Part shown: in pieces, positions 56,116 to 64,000 of the stretch
Position numbering within the stretch: the stretch's first letter is position 1
Layout: each line of letters opens with the position of its first letter
Source of the DNA: Hyphomicrobiales bacterium
Lineage (GTDB): Bacteria; Pseudomonadota; Alphaproteobacteria; Rhizobiales; Rhizobiaceae
NCBI GenBank assembly: GCA_900465685.1
Contig: UEGR01000012.1
Coordinates: 124,001 to 188,000, forward strand
DNA length: 64,000 nucleotides
Reading direction: 5' to 3'
Notes under the pieces: model-generated
Database searches by the model: none
What the model saw: the letters and a program-made list of their open reading frames with translations, nothing else
What the model was told of the DNA's origin: nothing
Program-made: the position numbers and the translations under genes

Positions 56116-57678
56116 TCAACCCTGATCGATCGGCAGGGCTACGAAGCGGCTCTGATCATTGCTCTGCAGTTGCAGCAGCACAGCCTTGCGACCCGACTTG
56201 GAGGCTTCGCTAATGGCGCTGTTGATATCCTTAGCAGTCTTCACAGCCTGATTGTTGACGCTGACGATGACATCGCCGGAGCGCACACCACGATCAGCGG
56301 CATCGCTATCGGGATCGACGTCAGTGACCACAACACCGGTGCCATCTTCCGAAGGCGTGACGGTCAGGCCGTAGCTGTCGAGCGTTTCATTCTGCTGGCT
56401 GCCCTTGCCTTCATCAGTCGCGCCACCGGCCTGCTTCAGATCCTGCGGCATGGCTTCGATGGTGATGCTGATTTCTTCAGCCTTGTTCTTGCGCCAGACG
56501 CTGAGTGCAGCCTTTTCGCCCGGATTGATACCGGCAACCTTACGGGCCAGATCACGTGGATCCTGAACCGGCTCACCATTCACGGCGGTGATCACGTCAC
56601 CGGACTGAATGCCAGCCTTGGCTGCAGGACCATCCTTCTGCGGCGAAGCGACAATTGCGCCCTTTTCTTCGGCCAGACCAAGCGAAGCGGCGATATCCTT
56701 CGTCACCGGCTGTATCTGCACACCGATCCAGCCGCGTTCAACCGAGCCCTTCTTGATGAGCTGATCGACGACCTGCTTTGCGGTGCCCGACGGGATTGCG
56801 AAGGCGATGCCGACGCTGCCGCCCGAGGGCGAGAAGATGGCGGTGTTGATGCCGACGACCTGACCGGACAGGTTGAAGGCCGGACCACCCGAATTGCCCT
56901 TGTTGACGGCCGCATCGATCTGGATGAAGTCGTCGTAAGGACCAGCGCCGATGTCACGGCCACGGGCCGAAACAATACCCGAAGTCACCGTACCGCCGAG
57001 ACCGAACGGATTGCCGACTGCGACAACCCAGTCGCCGACGCGAACCTGATTGTCATCGCCGAAAGCGACATAGGTGAACTTGCGCTTGGCGTCATCGACC
57101 TTCAGAACGGCAAGGTCGGTGCGCGGATCGGTACCGATCAGCTTGGCGTCGAGTTCGGTGCCGTCATCCATGACGACGCTATAGGCGTCACCGTCGGAAA
57201 CAACGTGGTTGTTGGTGACGACATAACCGTCTTCAGAGATGAAGAAACCGGAGCCCTGTGCATATGGGCGTTCATGACCCGGACGGCCAGGACGCTTGCC
57301 GGGACCGCGATCAGGACGTGCACCCGGACGCGCATCGCCACGTGGCGGCTCCATGCCGAAATCACGGAAGAAGCGCTTCAGCGGATGATCGTCGGGAAGC
57401 TGGTCGAAACCGCGCGATCCGAAATTCTGACCGCCGCCGCTATTGTCTGCGTCCTGCACATTCTTCTTCACGGTCACGCTGACAACAGCCGGACGCACCT
57501 TTGCCACCAGATCGGCAAAGCCGACAGTCTGCTGCGGCGGCGTCACCTGAACGGCTTCCGCACGCGCATCATTGAGCGCGCCAAGCGGGCCAGTCGCAAC
57601 GAACGCGCCGGCAAGGGCAGCGCAAACTGCGACAGCTGCAACGCTCTTGCGATAATGGGAAGTGCTAGCTCTGGACAT
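56116..57678 (-). CDS. degP: Periplasmic serine protease DegP/HtrA (Do family)
   Basis: A 520-residue periplasmic chaperone-protease. A signal peptide (about residues 1-40) precedes the trypsin-like domain with catalytic His158 (TNNHVV), Asp188 (DPRTDLAVL) and Ser263 (GNSGGPAF); two PDZ domains follow (about 300-390 and 420-510). A Gly/Arg/Pro-rich stretch (about 112-140) is inserted before the catalytic domain, as in the rhizobial type. AAGGAG lies six bases before the ATG. The two-component pair follows. Confidence 0.95.
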   Translation of the reverse strand: MSRASTSHYRKSVAAVAVCAALAGAFVATGPLGALNDARAEAVQVTPPQQTVGFADLVAKVRPAVVSVTVKKNVQDADNSGGGQNFGSRGFDQLPDDHPLKRFFRDFGMEPPRGDARPGARPDRGPGKRPGRPGHERPYAQGSGFFISEDGYVVTNNHVVSDGDAYSVVMDDGTELDAKLIGTDPRTDLAVLKVDDAKRKFTYVAFGDDNQVRVGDWVVAVGNPFGLGGTVTSGIVSARGRDIGAGPYDDFIQIDAAVNKGNSGGPAFNLSGQVVGINTAIFSPSGGSVGIAFAIPSGTAKQVVDQLIKKGSVERGWIGVQIQPVTKDIAASLGLAEEKGAIVASPQKDGPAAKAGIQSGDVITAVNGEPVQDPRDLARKVAGINPGEKAALSVWRKNKAEEISITIEAMPQDLKQAGGATDEGKGSQQNETLDSYGLTVTPSEDGTGVVVTDVDPDSDAADRGVRSGDVIVSVNNQAVKTAKDINSAISEASKSGRKAVLLQLQSNDQSRFVALPIDQG

Positions 57679-57856
57679 CTATTTCTCCTTACGAGCGGTA
57701 ATCCGGCCTTCGCTCTCGTCTTGGGAAACGAGGCCCTGTAATTCCTTTATAGAGCGCAAGATAGTTAGAGCTACCTTACCGCTCAATTTCCGTAACATGA
57801 AAGTTTCGTAAGGTTCGTCGCGAGCGAGGGAGAAAATCGCTCGTAAATATCGAAAA

Positions 57857-58333
57857 TTATTTATTATTCAGAAGACGGGCGAGTTCTGCTTTTTCGCTTT
57901 CAGAAAGCGGCTGCGCTGCTTCGCCGAGCCTGCGTCGTCCACGAAATGCAAAGACAAGCGCCACAGCGCCGATCACAAGCACAATGACCGGGAAACCCCA
58001 AAGCAAAACGGTGCGGGCCGACAGGCGCGGCTTCAACAGCACGAACTCACCATAACGGGCGACGACAAAGTCCAGCACCGCGGCGTCCGTATCCCCTGCC
58101 TTCAGACGATCGCGGACGAGAAGACGCAGATCGCGGGCAAGCTCCGCATTCGAATCATCGATGGATTCGTTCTGGCAGACCATGCAGCGTAATTCGCCGG
58201 AAATGGTGCGAGCGCGCTTTTCAAGCACCGGATCGGGCAGAACCTCATCCGGATTGACGGCAAAGGCTGCCGTGCCCTGAAATACCAGAGCAATAGCGAA
58301 GAAGCACATGGCAAAGAGTTTGCGCATCTTCAT
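57857..58333 (-). CDS. ccmH: Cytochrome c maturation protein CcmH (CycL)
   Basis: A 158-residue periplasm-facing thiol oxidoreductase keeping apocytochrome c cysteines reduced for haem attachment. N-terminal signal anchor (about 5-25), the LRCMVCQN motif with Cys50 and Cys53, and a C-terminal membrane span (about 105-128). It overlaps ccmF by four bases. Last gene of the ccmIEFH operon. Confidence 0.95.
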   Translation of the reverse strand: MKMRKLFAMCFFAIALVFQGTAAFAVNPDEVLPDPVLEKRARTISGELRCMVCQNESIDDSNAELARDLRLLVRDRLKAGDTDAAVLDFVVARYGEFVLLKPRLSARTVLLWGFPVIVLVIGAVALVFAFRGRRRLGEAAQPLSESEKAELARLLNNK

Positions 58334-60321
58334 GCGGCAGCCTCCGCTTCCTGCGACGCGGTCTTTCGCTTGGACGCAGGTGCGCCGACACGCAAACGGC
58401 GGTCAGCGAGCGAAAACAGGCCGCCCAGCATCATGACCAATGCGCCATACCAGATCAGCGTTACCTGCGGCTTCCACCAGATACGGACAACCACCGAACC
58501 GTCACCCGGCTCGTCGCCAAGCGCCACATAGACCTGACTGAACCAGAGCGTGCGAATGCCCGATTCTGTCGTCGGCATCTGGCGTGCGGGGAAAAAGCGC
58601 TTGGATGGCTCTATCCGGCCAAGATCCCGCGCGCTCGAATCGAGCAGCGTGAACGTGCCGCGATTTTCTGTGAAGTTCGGACCGGTCAAAGGCCGAAGCC
58701 CTTCGAACCGCAATGTGTAGTCCTGGACTTTAACCGTGTCGCCTGCACGCATGATGAGCACATTTTCGGTGCCGAAGGTCGTCACGCTGACAATGCCGAG
58801 CAGCGTCACGCCAAGACCGATATGCGCCAGAGCCGTTCCGAAAACCGAGCGCGGCAGGCCCTTGAAACGGGCCCATGCTTTCGTAGCCGAAACCTTGCCG
58901 ATGCCGGCCTTCTGCACCAGATCGGTGAGGCTGCCAAAAATCAACCAGGCAGCGAGACCCACGCCGCAAGCCGCCAGCAGCGATTTTGCCGAAGTGGTCC
59001 AGAGCACGATACCGGCAGCCACCAGCGCCAGAGCGAAAGCCGTCATCAAACGCTGGGAAACGCCGTAAAGATCGCCGCGCTTCCATGCGAGAAGCGGACC
59101 AAACGGAACCGCACACAAAAGCGGAATCATCAGCGGCCCGAATGTCATATTGAAGAATGGTGCGCCGACGGAAATCTTTTCGCCGGTCATGACTTCAAGC
59201 AGCAGCGGATAAAGTGTGCCGATCAGAACAGTCGCGGCGGCAGTGGTCAGGAACAGGTTGTTGAAGACCAATGCCCCTTCCCGCGAGATTGGATGGAAAA
59301 TGCCACCCGCCGTCAGGCTTTGCACGCGAAGGGCAAACAGCGACAAAGAACCGCCGATGAAAATGGCGAGAATGGCGAGAATGAAAAGCCCGCGACCGGG
59401 ATCGGTCGCAAAACTGTGTACCGAAGTCAGCACGCCCGAGCGGACGAGGAAAGTTCCAAGCAGCGACAGCGAGAAGGTCAGGATCGCCAGCAGAACTGTC
59501 CAGATTTTGAGCGCCGAGCGCTTTTCCATGACCAGCGCGGAATGCAGCAAGGCAGTGCCGACCAGCCAGGGCATGAAGGACGCATTTTCGACCGGATCCC
59601 AGAACCACCAGCCGCCCCAGCCAAGCTCGTAATAGGCCCAGTAGGAACCCATCGCGATACCGCCGGTCAGAAACGTCCATGCGACCAGTGTCCAGGGGCG
59701 CACCCAGCGCGCCCAGGCCGCATCAAGACGACCTTCCAGAAGGGCCGCAACCGCAAAGGAAAAGCAGACCGAAAAGCCGACATAGCCGAGATAAAGCAGC
59801 GGCGGATGAATGGCGAGGCCGATATCCTGCAAGATCGGATTGAGATCACCGCCTTCCATTGGAGCCGGAAGGATGCGCGTGAACGGGTTCGACGTGAAGA
59901 TGATGAAGGCCAGAAAGGCCACGCCGATCCAGCCCTGAACGGCCAGAACATTGGCGCGCAAAGTCTCGGGCAGGTTGCCGGAAAATGCTGCGACCAGCGC
60001 GCTGAAAAGCGTCAGGATGAACACCCACAACAGCATGGAGCCTTCGTGGTTTCCCCAAACACCGGTGATCTTGTAGAGGAGCGGCTTTTGCGAATGCGAG
60101 TTTTCGACGACATTCAGCACAGAGAAATCCGACACGACATAAGCGTGAACCAGAACCGCTGAAGACAGGCAGACCAGCGCGAAGACTGCAATCGCTGTTG
60201 GCACGGCCACCGACATGAGCTGCGTGTCGCGTCGGCGCGCACCGATAACCGGCACGACCGACTGAACAATCGACAGAGCCAGCGCCAGCACCAGCGCGAA
60301 ATGGCCGATCTCGACACTCAT
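58330..60321 (-). CDS. ccmF: Haem lyase subunit CcmF (CycK)
   Basis: A 663-residue inner-membrane protein with about 14-15 spans that attaches haem to apocytochrome c. The tryptophan-rich WWD motif is present ([20 protein letters not shown]), as are [14 protein letters not shown] and periplasmic His-containing loops. Overlaps ccmH by four bases and lies 37 bases after ccmE. Confidence 0.96.
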   Translation of the reverse strand: MSVEIGHFALVLALALSIVQSVVPVIGARRRDTQLMSVAVPTAIAVFALVCLSSAVLVHAYVVSDFSVLNVVENSHSQKPLLYKITGVWGNHEGSMLLWVFILTLFSALVAAFSGNLPETLRANVLAVQGWIGVAFLAFIIFTSNPFTRILPAPMEGGDLNPILQDIGLAIHPPLLYLGYVGFSVCFSFAVAALLEGRLDAAWARWVRPWTLVAWTFLTGGIAMGSYWAYYELGWGGWWFWDPVENASFMPWLVGTALLHSALVMEKRSALKIWTVLLAILTFSLSLLGTFLVRSGVLTSVHSFATDPGRGLFILAILAIFIGGSLSLFALRVQSLTAGGIFHPISREGALVFNNLFLTTAAATVLIGTLYPLLLEVMTGEKISVGAPFFNMTFGPLMIPLLCAVPFGPLLAWKRGDLYGVSQRLMTAFALALVAAGIVLWTTSAKSLLAACGVGLAAWLIFGSLTDLVQKAGIGKVSATKAWARFKGLPRSVFGTALAHIGLGVTLLGIVSVTTFGTENVLIMRAGDTVKVQDYTLRFEGLRPLTGPNFTENRGTFTLLDSSARDLGRIEPSKRFFPARQMPTTESGIRTLWFSQVYVALGDEPGDGSVVVRIWWKPQVTLIWYGALVMMLGGLFSLADRRLRVGAPASKRKTASQEAEAAA

Positions 60322-60358
60322 AGGCAGTCTCCCGATCTGTCCAAACGCTCACGCATCG

Positions 60359-60856
60359 CTATTTGCCCTCCCAGACGCCTTTGGCTTTCAGGCTGTCGGC
60401 AAGGTCTTTCGGAACATAATTTTCGTCGTGCTTGGCAAGCACGTTGTCGGCGCGGAACACGCCGTCCTGTCCGAAACGCCCTTCGGCCACCACACCCTGC
60501 CCTTCACGGAACAGGTCTGGCGGAATGCCTTCAAACACCACTTTCACGGTCTTGATCGTATCGGTGACCGTAAAGTACAGCTCACTGCCATCGCGTCTGA
60601 CCGAGCCCTCCTCAACCAGACCGCCAAGGCGGAAGCGCGAACCCGAGGTCAATTCCTGTTCCGTCAGGTCGGCGGGTGTGCGGAAGAACCGGATGTCCTG
60701 ATTGAAGGCCATCAGCATCAGCCCCACCGCCACGGCCAGAACCGCCAGCGCGCCACCGATCAGCATAAGGCGCTTGCGTTTTCTCTGGCCAATTGTCCGG
60801 GCAAGACTGCTGGCCGGCTTTGGCTTGCGTGCGTTTTCTTCTGCGGTCGCGCTCAT
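60359..60856 (-). CDS. ccmE: Haem chaperone CcmE (CycJ)
   Basis: A 165-residue haem chaperone tethered by one N-terminal span (about 28-50). The covalent haem-binding His143 and Tyr147 are in [10 protein letters not shown]. It overlaps ccmI by four bases (ATGA). Confidence 0.96.
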   Translation of the reverse strand: MSATAEENARKPKPASSLARTIGQRKRKRLMLIGGALAVLAVAVGLMLMAFNQDIRFFRTPADLTEQELTSGSRFRLGGLVEEGSVRRDGSELYFTVTDTIKTVKVVFEGIPPDLFREGQGVVAEGRFGQDGVFRADNVLAKHDENYVPKDLADSLKAKGVWEGK

Positions 60857-61983
60857 TTTTGTGCCTCTAAGCCCAAGCCGGATGCGAAGCTGCGAAGCTC
60901 GGTCCGCTGTTCTTCCGCAAGGGCGGTCATGCCCCGGTTCAGGGCATCAAGCGCCGCATCGCGGCGATGCAGGATCATATAGGACCGCACGAGACGCTTC
61001 CAGCCTTCGACATCCCCGCTATTCTGGCGAAGACTTTCATCCAGACGTTGAACCATGCCCTCGATCATGGCCTGACGATCTTCCGCCGACAGAGACGAAG
61101 CCGCCTCGATATCGTCGGATGACGGGCCTTTTTGCTGGGTCGGCTGATTGTCCGAAGGATTGCTCAGCCGCGCGATAGCCTGCTCGACCTGACCACGCCA
61201 GGGAGCATCTGCTGGAGCCTTGTCCAGAAGTGTCTTGAGACGGGCAATCGCAGCATCCGGGCGGCCATCCTGCATCTCGCCTTGCGCAAGATAGAACTGC
61301 GGACGCGGATCGTTCGGCTCAAGCTCAACTGCCTTGTTCAGGAACGACTCTGCCTCGGCAGTGATCGTGCCGCCTGAAACGGCGGCAAGTCCTTCCGCCA
61401 GACCCAGCAGGCGTGGGAAATTTTCACCGTCGATGCGGATGGACGAACGATAGGCATTCACCGCATCAGCCGGGCGACCAAGACGCATGTAGATCGGCGC
61501 CAGCACATCCCAGCCGCGTGCATCATCAGGATTTTTCGCCAGATGCGCTTCCGCCCGTGCCACGAGTTCATCGACCGAACCGCGATCAGGATTATCGGAG
61601 AGACGCCCGGCAAGCGGCATGGAGGGCACGTCGGGCTTGCCAAACAGCGGATAGACGCCCCATGCGATCAGCGGCACGGCCAGTACGGCGATGAGTGCCA
61701 GAACGCGGCCTGAACCCGCAGACTGCGCCGCGTTTGCAGCGTCCTGACTTTCTTTTTCGGCACTCAGAATACGACGGGAGATTTCAATCCGCGCCTGTTC
61801 GGCGCTTTGCGCATCGATCATGCCGCGGGCGGCATCTGCTTCGACTTCGCGCAGCTGATCACGATAGACCTCGAGATCATTCTTTTCGGCAGGCAAAAAA
61901 GCCTGCTTGCGCCGCGTGAGAGGCAACAAGACAGCCAAAGTGGCTGCTAACGTCAGTAATGCTGCAATCAACCAAAATCCCAT
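60853..61983 (-). CDS. ccmI: Cytochrome c biogenesis protein CcmI (CycH)
   Basis: A 376-residue apocytochrome c chaperone. Two N-terminal spans (about 3-22 and 92-112) flank a cytosolic loop, followed by periplasmic TPR repeats (about 150-290; [38 protein letters not shown]). First gene of the ccmIEFH operon (cycHJKL of rhizobia). Confidence 0.93.
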   Translation of the reverse strand: MGFWLIAALLTLAATLAVLLPLTRRKQAFLPAEKNDLEVYRDQLREVEADAARGMIDAQSAEQARIEISRRILSAEKESQDAANAAQSAGSGRVLALIAVLAVPLIAWGVYPLFGKPDVPSMPLAGRLSDNPDRGSVDELVARAEAHLAKNPDDARGWDVLAPIYMRLGRPADAVNAYRSSIRIDGENFPRLLGLAEGLAAVSGGTITAEAESFLNKAVELEPNDPRPQFYLAQGEMQDGRPDAAIARLKTLLDKAPADAPWRGQVEQAIARLSNPSDNQPTQQKGPSSDDIEAASSLSAEDRQAMIEGMVQRLDESLRQNSGDVEGWKRLVRSYMILHRRDAALDALNRGMTALAEEQRTELRSFASGLGLEAQK

Positions 61984-62099
61984 GGCTACGACTTAAGCGT
62001 AGGCATGGGAAAAACCAACCAATACCTGTCACAACTGGCCGCCTAGGGCAATTCGCCGCAAAGGCGCGCTCGCGGTTCCAATGGTCTGTTTGCGACAGA

Positions 62100-62549
62100 T
62101 CAGGTCAGCGGTGTCCAGCTGCCGTCCGTATTGCGGCAGGCAGTGCCGCGCACGGTTTGCTGCGAACCGCCAATGTCGAAAGTATGCGAATATTGGCGGC
62201 AGTTCTGTGAGCCGACCTGATAAGGCTGCGCCGCCGTCACATCACCGGAATTCGACCCGGCGCTCCACGAAACGGCTTTGCCCGCCGGAGAATATTCGAG
62301 AGCGCGATATTCAGCTTCCAGCGCCTTTCTCCGGTCGCCCGGGCTGAGCTGGTTTGCCGTGTTGCCGAGCAGGCCGTTGCCCAGAGATGCGAGCAGGCTC
62401 GATTCCGGCTTCGCGGACGATGACGAACCGCCCAGCGACGTCAGCCCTCTGCCACCGCCCGATGTCCCGCATGCCGACAAGACCATCGACAGGACAACCA
62501 GGGTCGGAACAACCACAGCCGGAGAAGAAAACCTGAATTTCATCATCAT
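62100..62549 (-). CDS. Lipoprotein of the 17-kDa/RT0821-like surface protein type
   Basis: A 149-residue lipoprotein. The signal peptide has a lipobox LSAC (Cys near residue 24), followed by a Gly/Ser-rich linker. The C-terminal domain has NCRQYSHTF, GGSQQTVRGTACRNTDGSW, as in small rickettsial 17-kDa-like antigens widespread in alphaproteobacteria. ATG at 62549 (first of three tandem ATG codons) was chosen because GAGGG lies upstream; a TTG upstream is less likely. Role unknown, outer-membrane attachment likely. Confidence 0.85.
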   Translation of the reverse strand: MMMKFRFSSPAVVVPTLVVLSMVLSACGTSGGGRGLTSLGGSSSSAKPESSLLASLGNGLLGNTANQLSPGDRRKALEAEYRALEYSPAGKAVSWSAGSNSGDVTAAQPYQVGSQNCRQYSHTFDIGGSQQTVRGTACRNTDGSWTPLT

Positions 62550-62621
62550 AACAAACCGGCCCTCATGAACCAATGAGCTTGCATATTATCGCATCATGCG
62601 CTCTTTAAATGTCAGCTTCTT

Positions 62622-62674
62622 AGAGCATTTTCAGCAAAAGTGCGAAATCGTTTTGCATACGCAAATGCTAAAAA
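62622..62674. repeat. Short dispersed repeat, module C copy 3
   Basis: agagcattttcagcaaaag... to ...gcaaatgctaaaaa, inverted relative to the copies at 11134-11187 and 44235-44289. Lies between feuQ and the lipoprotein gene. Confidence 0.75.
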
Positions 62675-62706
62675 GCAAAGACATCGCTTTAACTTAAATC
62701 GCAACC

Positions 62707-64000
62707 TTAATCTTCCGCAAGCGGCAACACGGTACGAACGCGCAAGCCTCCCATCGGACTTTTGTCCAGATGCAGCTGCCCGCCATATTCGCGAACCGTA
62801 TCCTGCACGATGGCAAGACCAAGACCTGTGCCGGGCTTGGTTTCATCCACCCGGCTGCCGCGTTTCAACGCTGCCTCGATCTTGTCAGCCTCTAGTCCCG
62901 GCCCATCATCCTCGATCGCGATTTCGAACTGCCGCTGGGCATCCGAGGCTGACCTCACAGTAATACTGACACGGCGGCTCGCCCATTTACCCGCATTTTC
63001 GAGAAGGTTGCCGACGATTTCCTCAAGGTCTTCCTTTTCGCCAGCGAAGATCGCGTGCGGGAGATCATTGCGTAAGCTGACATGGAGTGCAGGGTTGAGT
63101 TTGGCAGTTACGCGATGCATACGCTCCATCACCGGCGCGACAGAAGTGCGGAAAACCACGCTGTCCCGCTGCGCTGCAATGCGCGCGCGTTGCAGGTAGT
63201 GCTGGATCTGCACCTGCATGGCCTCGCTCTGCTCCTGCACGACGCGTCCCTGATCGCCACCAATGGTGCGACCTTCATTGACAAGCACGGAGAGCGGGGT
63301 CTTCAGCGAATGGGCGAGATTGCCAACCTGCGTTCTGGATCGTTCAACGATTCGGCGATTGTTTTCGATCAGCGCATTCATTTCGCGGGCAAGCGGCGCG
63401 ATTTCCATCGGCAGCGAGGCATCGAGCTTCGATGAGCGTCCCTCGCGAATATCGGCGAGCGCCTGACGCACCTTATCCAGCGGGCGCAAGCCGAACAGGA
63501 TGATTGCCGCATTGATCAGGATACTGCCAATGCCGAACACCGCCAGATATGCGGCGAGCTTTGTCTTGAAATCGGAAATCTCATTCATGACTTCGCTGAG
63601 ATTGCCCATCACGCGGAAACGGGCCACGCGGCCAGAATTGTCCAGAACGACTTCCGTTTCGACGATGAAAAGCTCTTCGCCGTTAAGCCCCGGCAAGGAA
63701 TAGCTGCGCATGAAGGAACTGTCGAAAGGCGTCTGTGTTATCGGCATTTCCGGGACGATACGTCCAATCAGCGATGGCGATTCCAGCTTCCCGCTCATAT
63801 TGGGTGCGATCGGGTCCACCGACCAGTACCAGCCGGAAAGCGGGCTGGAATAGCGCAATTCGCCCAGTTCCGGTCGTCCCTGAAGCACACCTTCCGCCGA
63901 AACGCTGACAGCGCCGACGAGGCTGAACAGATGCGCGGTGAGAAGCCGTTCGAAATTACTGCGGGCGGCGTCGCTGTAAAGCGAGCCGATAAGGGTAGCG
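62707..64000 (-). CDS. feuQ: Sensor histidine kinase FeuQ-like (5' end beyond window)
   Basis: The last 431 residues of a membrane histidine kinase; the frame is open to the right edge, so the start lies outside. A periplasmic sensor, a span (about 63485-63560 in DNA, LAAYLAVFGIGSILINAAII), HAMP-like region, H-box VGNLAHSLKTPLSVLVNEG and HATPase_c (NLLENAGKWA, DDGPGL, GTGLGLAI) are visible. The PhoQ/FeuQ-type H-box and its place upstream of ccmIEFH match the rhizobial feuPQ-cycHJKL arrangement. The partner feuP should lie just outside. Confidence 0.85.
   Translation of the reverse strand, partial: ATLIGSLYSDAARSNFERLLTAHLFSLVGAVSVSAEGVLQGRPELGELRYSSPLSGWYWSVDPIAPNMSGKLESPSLIGRIVPEMPITQTPFDSSFMRSYSLPGLNGEELFIVETEVVLDNSGRVARFRVMGNLSEVMNEISDFKTKLAAYLAVFGIGSILINAAIILFGLRPLDKVRQALADIREGRSSKLDASLPMEIAPLAREMNALIENNRRIVERSRTQVGNLAHSLKTPLSVLVNEGRTIGGDQGRVVQEQSEAMQVQIQHYLQRARIAAQRDSVVFRTSVAPVMERMHRVTAKLNPALHVSLRNDLPHAIFAGEKEDLEEIVGNLLENAGKWASRRVSITVRSASDAQRQFEIAIEDDGPGLEADKIEAALKRGSRVDETKPGTGLGLAIVQDTVREYGGQLHLDKSPMGGLRVRTVLPLAED

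Noticed and set aside
56053..57741. 562-residue plus-strand open frame opposite degP
   Set aside because: Antisense shadow; DegP catalytic triad and PDZ domains on the other strand are intact.
58822..60162. 446-residue plus-strand frame opposite ccmF
   Set aside because: Gln/Arg/Lys-rich product typical of a reverse-frame artefact; ccmF is clear.
1..64000. CRISPR array, prophage, complete insertion sequence, rRNA operon
   Set aside because: No regularly spaced direct repeats, phage structural genes, transposase or rRNA sequence was seen anywhere in the window.

Overview
The window reads as chromosomal DNA of an alphaproteobacterium of the Brucella/Ochrobactrum group (order Hyphomicrobiales). 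Supporting signs are a divergent pair of Omp2-type porins around a tRNA-Ser, a single bifunctional Rsh instead of separate RelA and SpoT, an FnrN-hemN pair with an FNR box, the rhizobial-type run feuQ - ccmIEFH (cycHJKL) - degP - response regulator/histidine kinase - glnE - pleC-like kinase, and many GANTC (CcrM) sites in front of that kinase. Assignments rest on reading motifs and gene order; no database search was run.

Layout. 1-8.5 kb: a cysteine hydrolase, a dihydroorotase-like amidohydrolase, a divergent three-gene chain (YgfZ-like, HD phosphohydrolase, tyrosine phosphatase), then a minus-strand operon DUF2062-acpS-lepB-rnc-era-recO. 8.6-11.2 kb: an accessory-looking AraC regulator and fosmidomycin-resistance-type MFS pump with short dispersed repeats on both sides of the pump gene. 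11.2-17.3 kb: hemN, fnrN, pyrE, rsh, rpoZ. 17.7-24.3 kb: NYN-domain protein, a 143-bp palindromic repeat, smpB, dapA, a soluble-type lytic transglycosylase, and envelope proteins including an unlisted 29-residue membrane peptide. 24.4-29.5 kb: the porin locus, tRNA-Ser(GCT), a lone tyrosine recombinase and an 870-bp gene-free stretch. 29.5-41.5 kb: mostly small metabolic and envelope genes (HisC-like aminotransferase, DUF423, PsiF-like repeat protein, P-loop kinase, YitT, GST, two coupled micro-proteins, AMP nucleosidase, EEP phosphatase, a frameshifted PhzF gene) and ETF-QO. 41.9-48.1 kb: family-4 uracil-DNA glycosylase, two transporters, aminopeptidase N. 48.4-64 kb: PleC-like kinase, glnE, a two-component system, DegP, the cytochrome c maturation operon, a lipoprotein and the 3' part of feuQ.

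How it works together. Several blocks form known functional units: stringent response plus RNA polymerase omega (rsh, rpoZ); oxygen-responsive haem synthesis (fnrN, hemN); ribosome and membrane maturation (era, rnc, lepB, acpS); ribosome rescue (smpB); cytochrome c maturation beside an iron-linked sensor kinase; and envelope stress (degP with a two-component pair). Most of the window is ordinary core genome.

The observations most worth a second look are regulatory or structural: a Shine-Dalgarno-sequestering hairpin in front of only one of the two porins; a blockwise identical 5' end of the porins suggesting gene conversion, with a recombinase next door; eight GANTC sites within about 300 bp ahead of the pleC-like kinase; a perfect 16-bp palindrome overlapping a predicted ETF-QO promoter; and a family of composite short repeats. 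I found no CRISPR array, rRNA, prophage or complete insertion sequence, and nothing I would call a wholly new multi-gene system.
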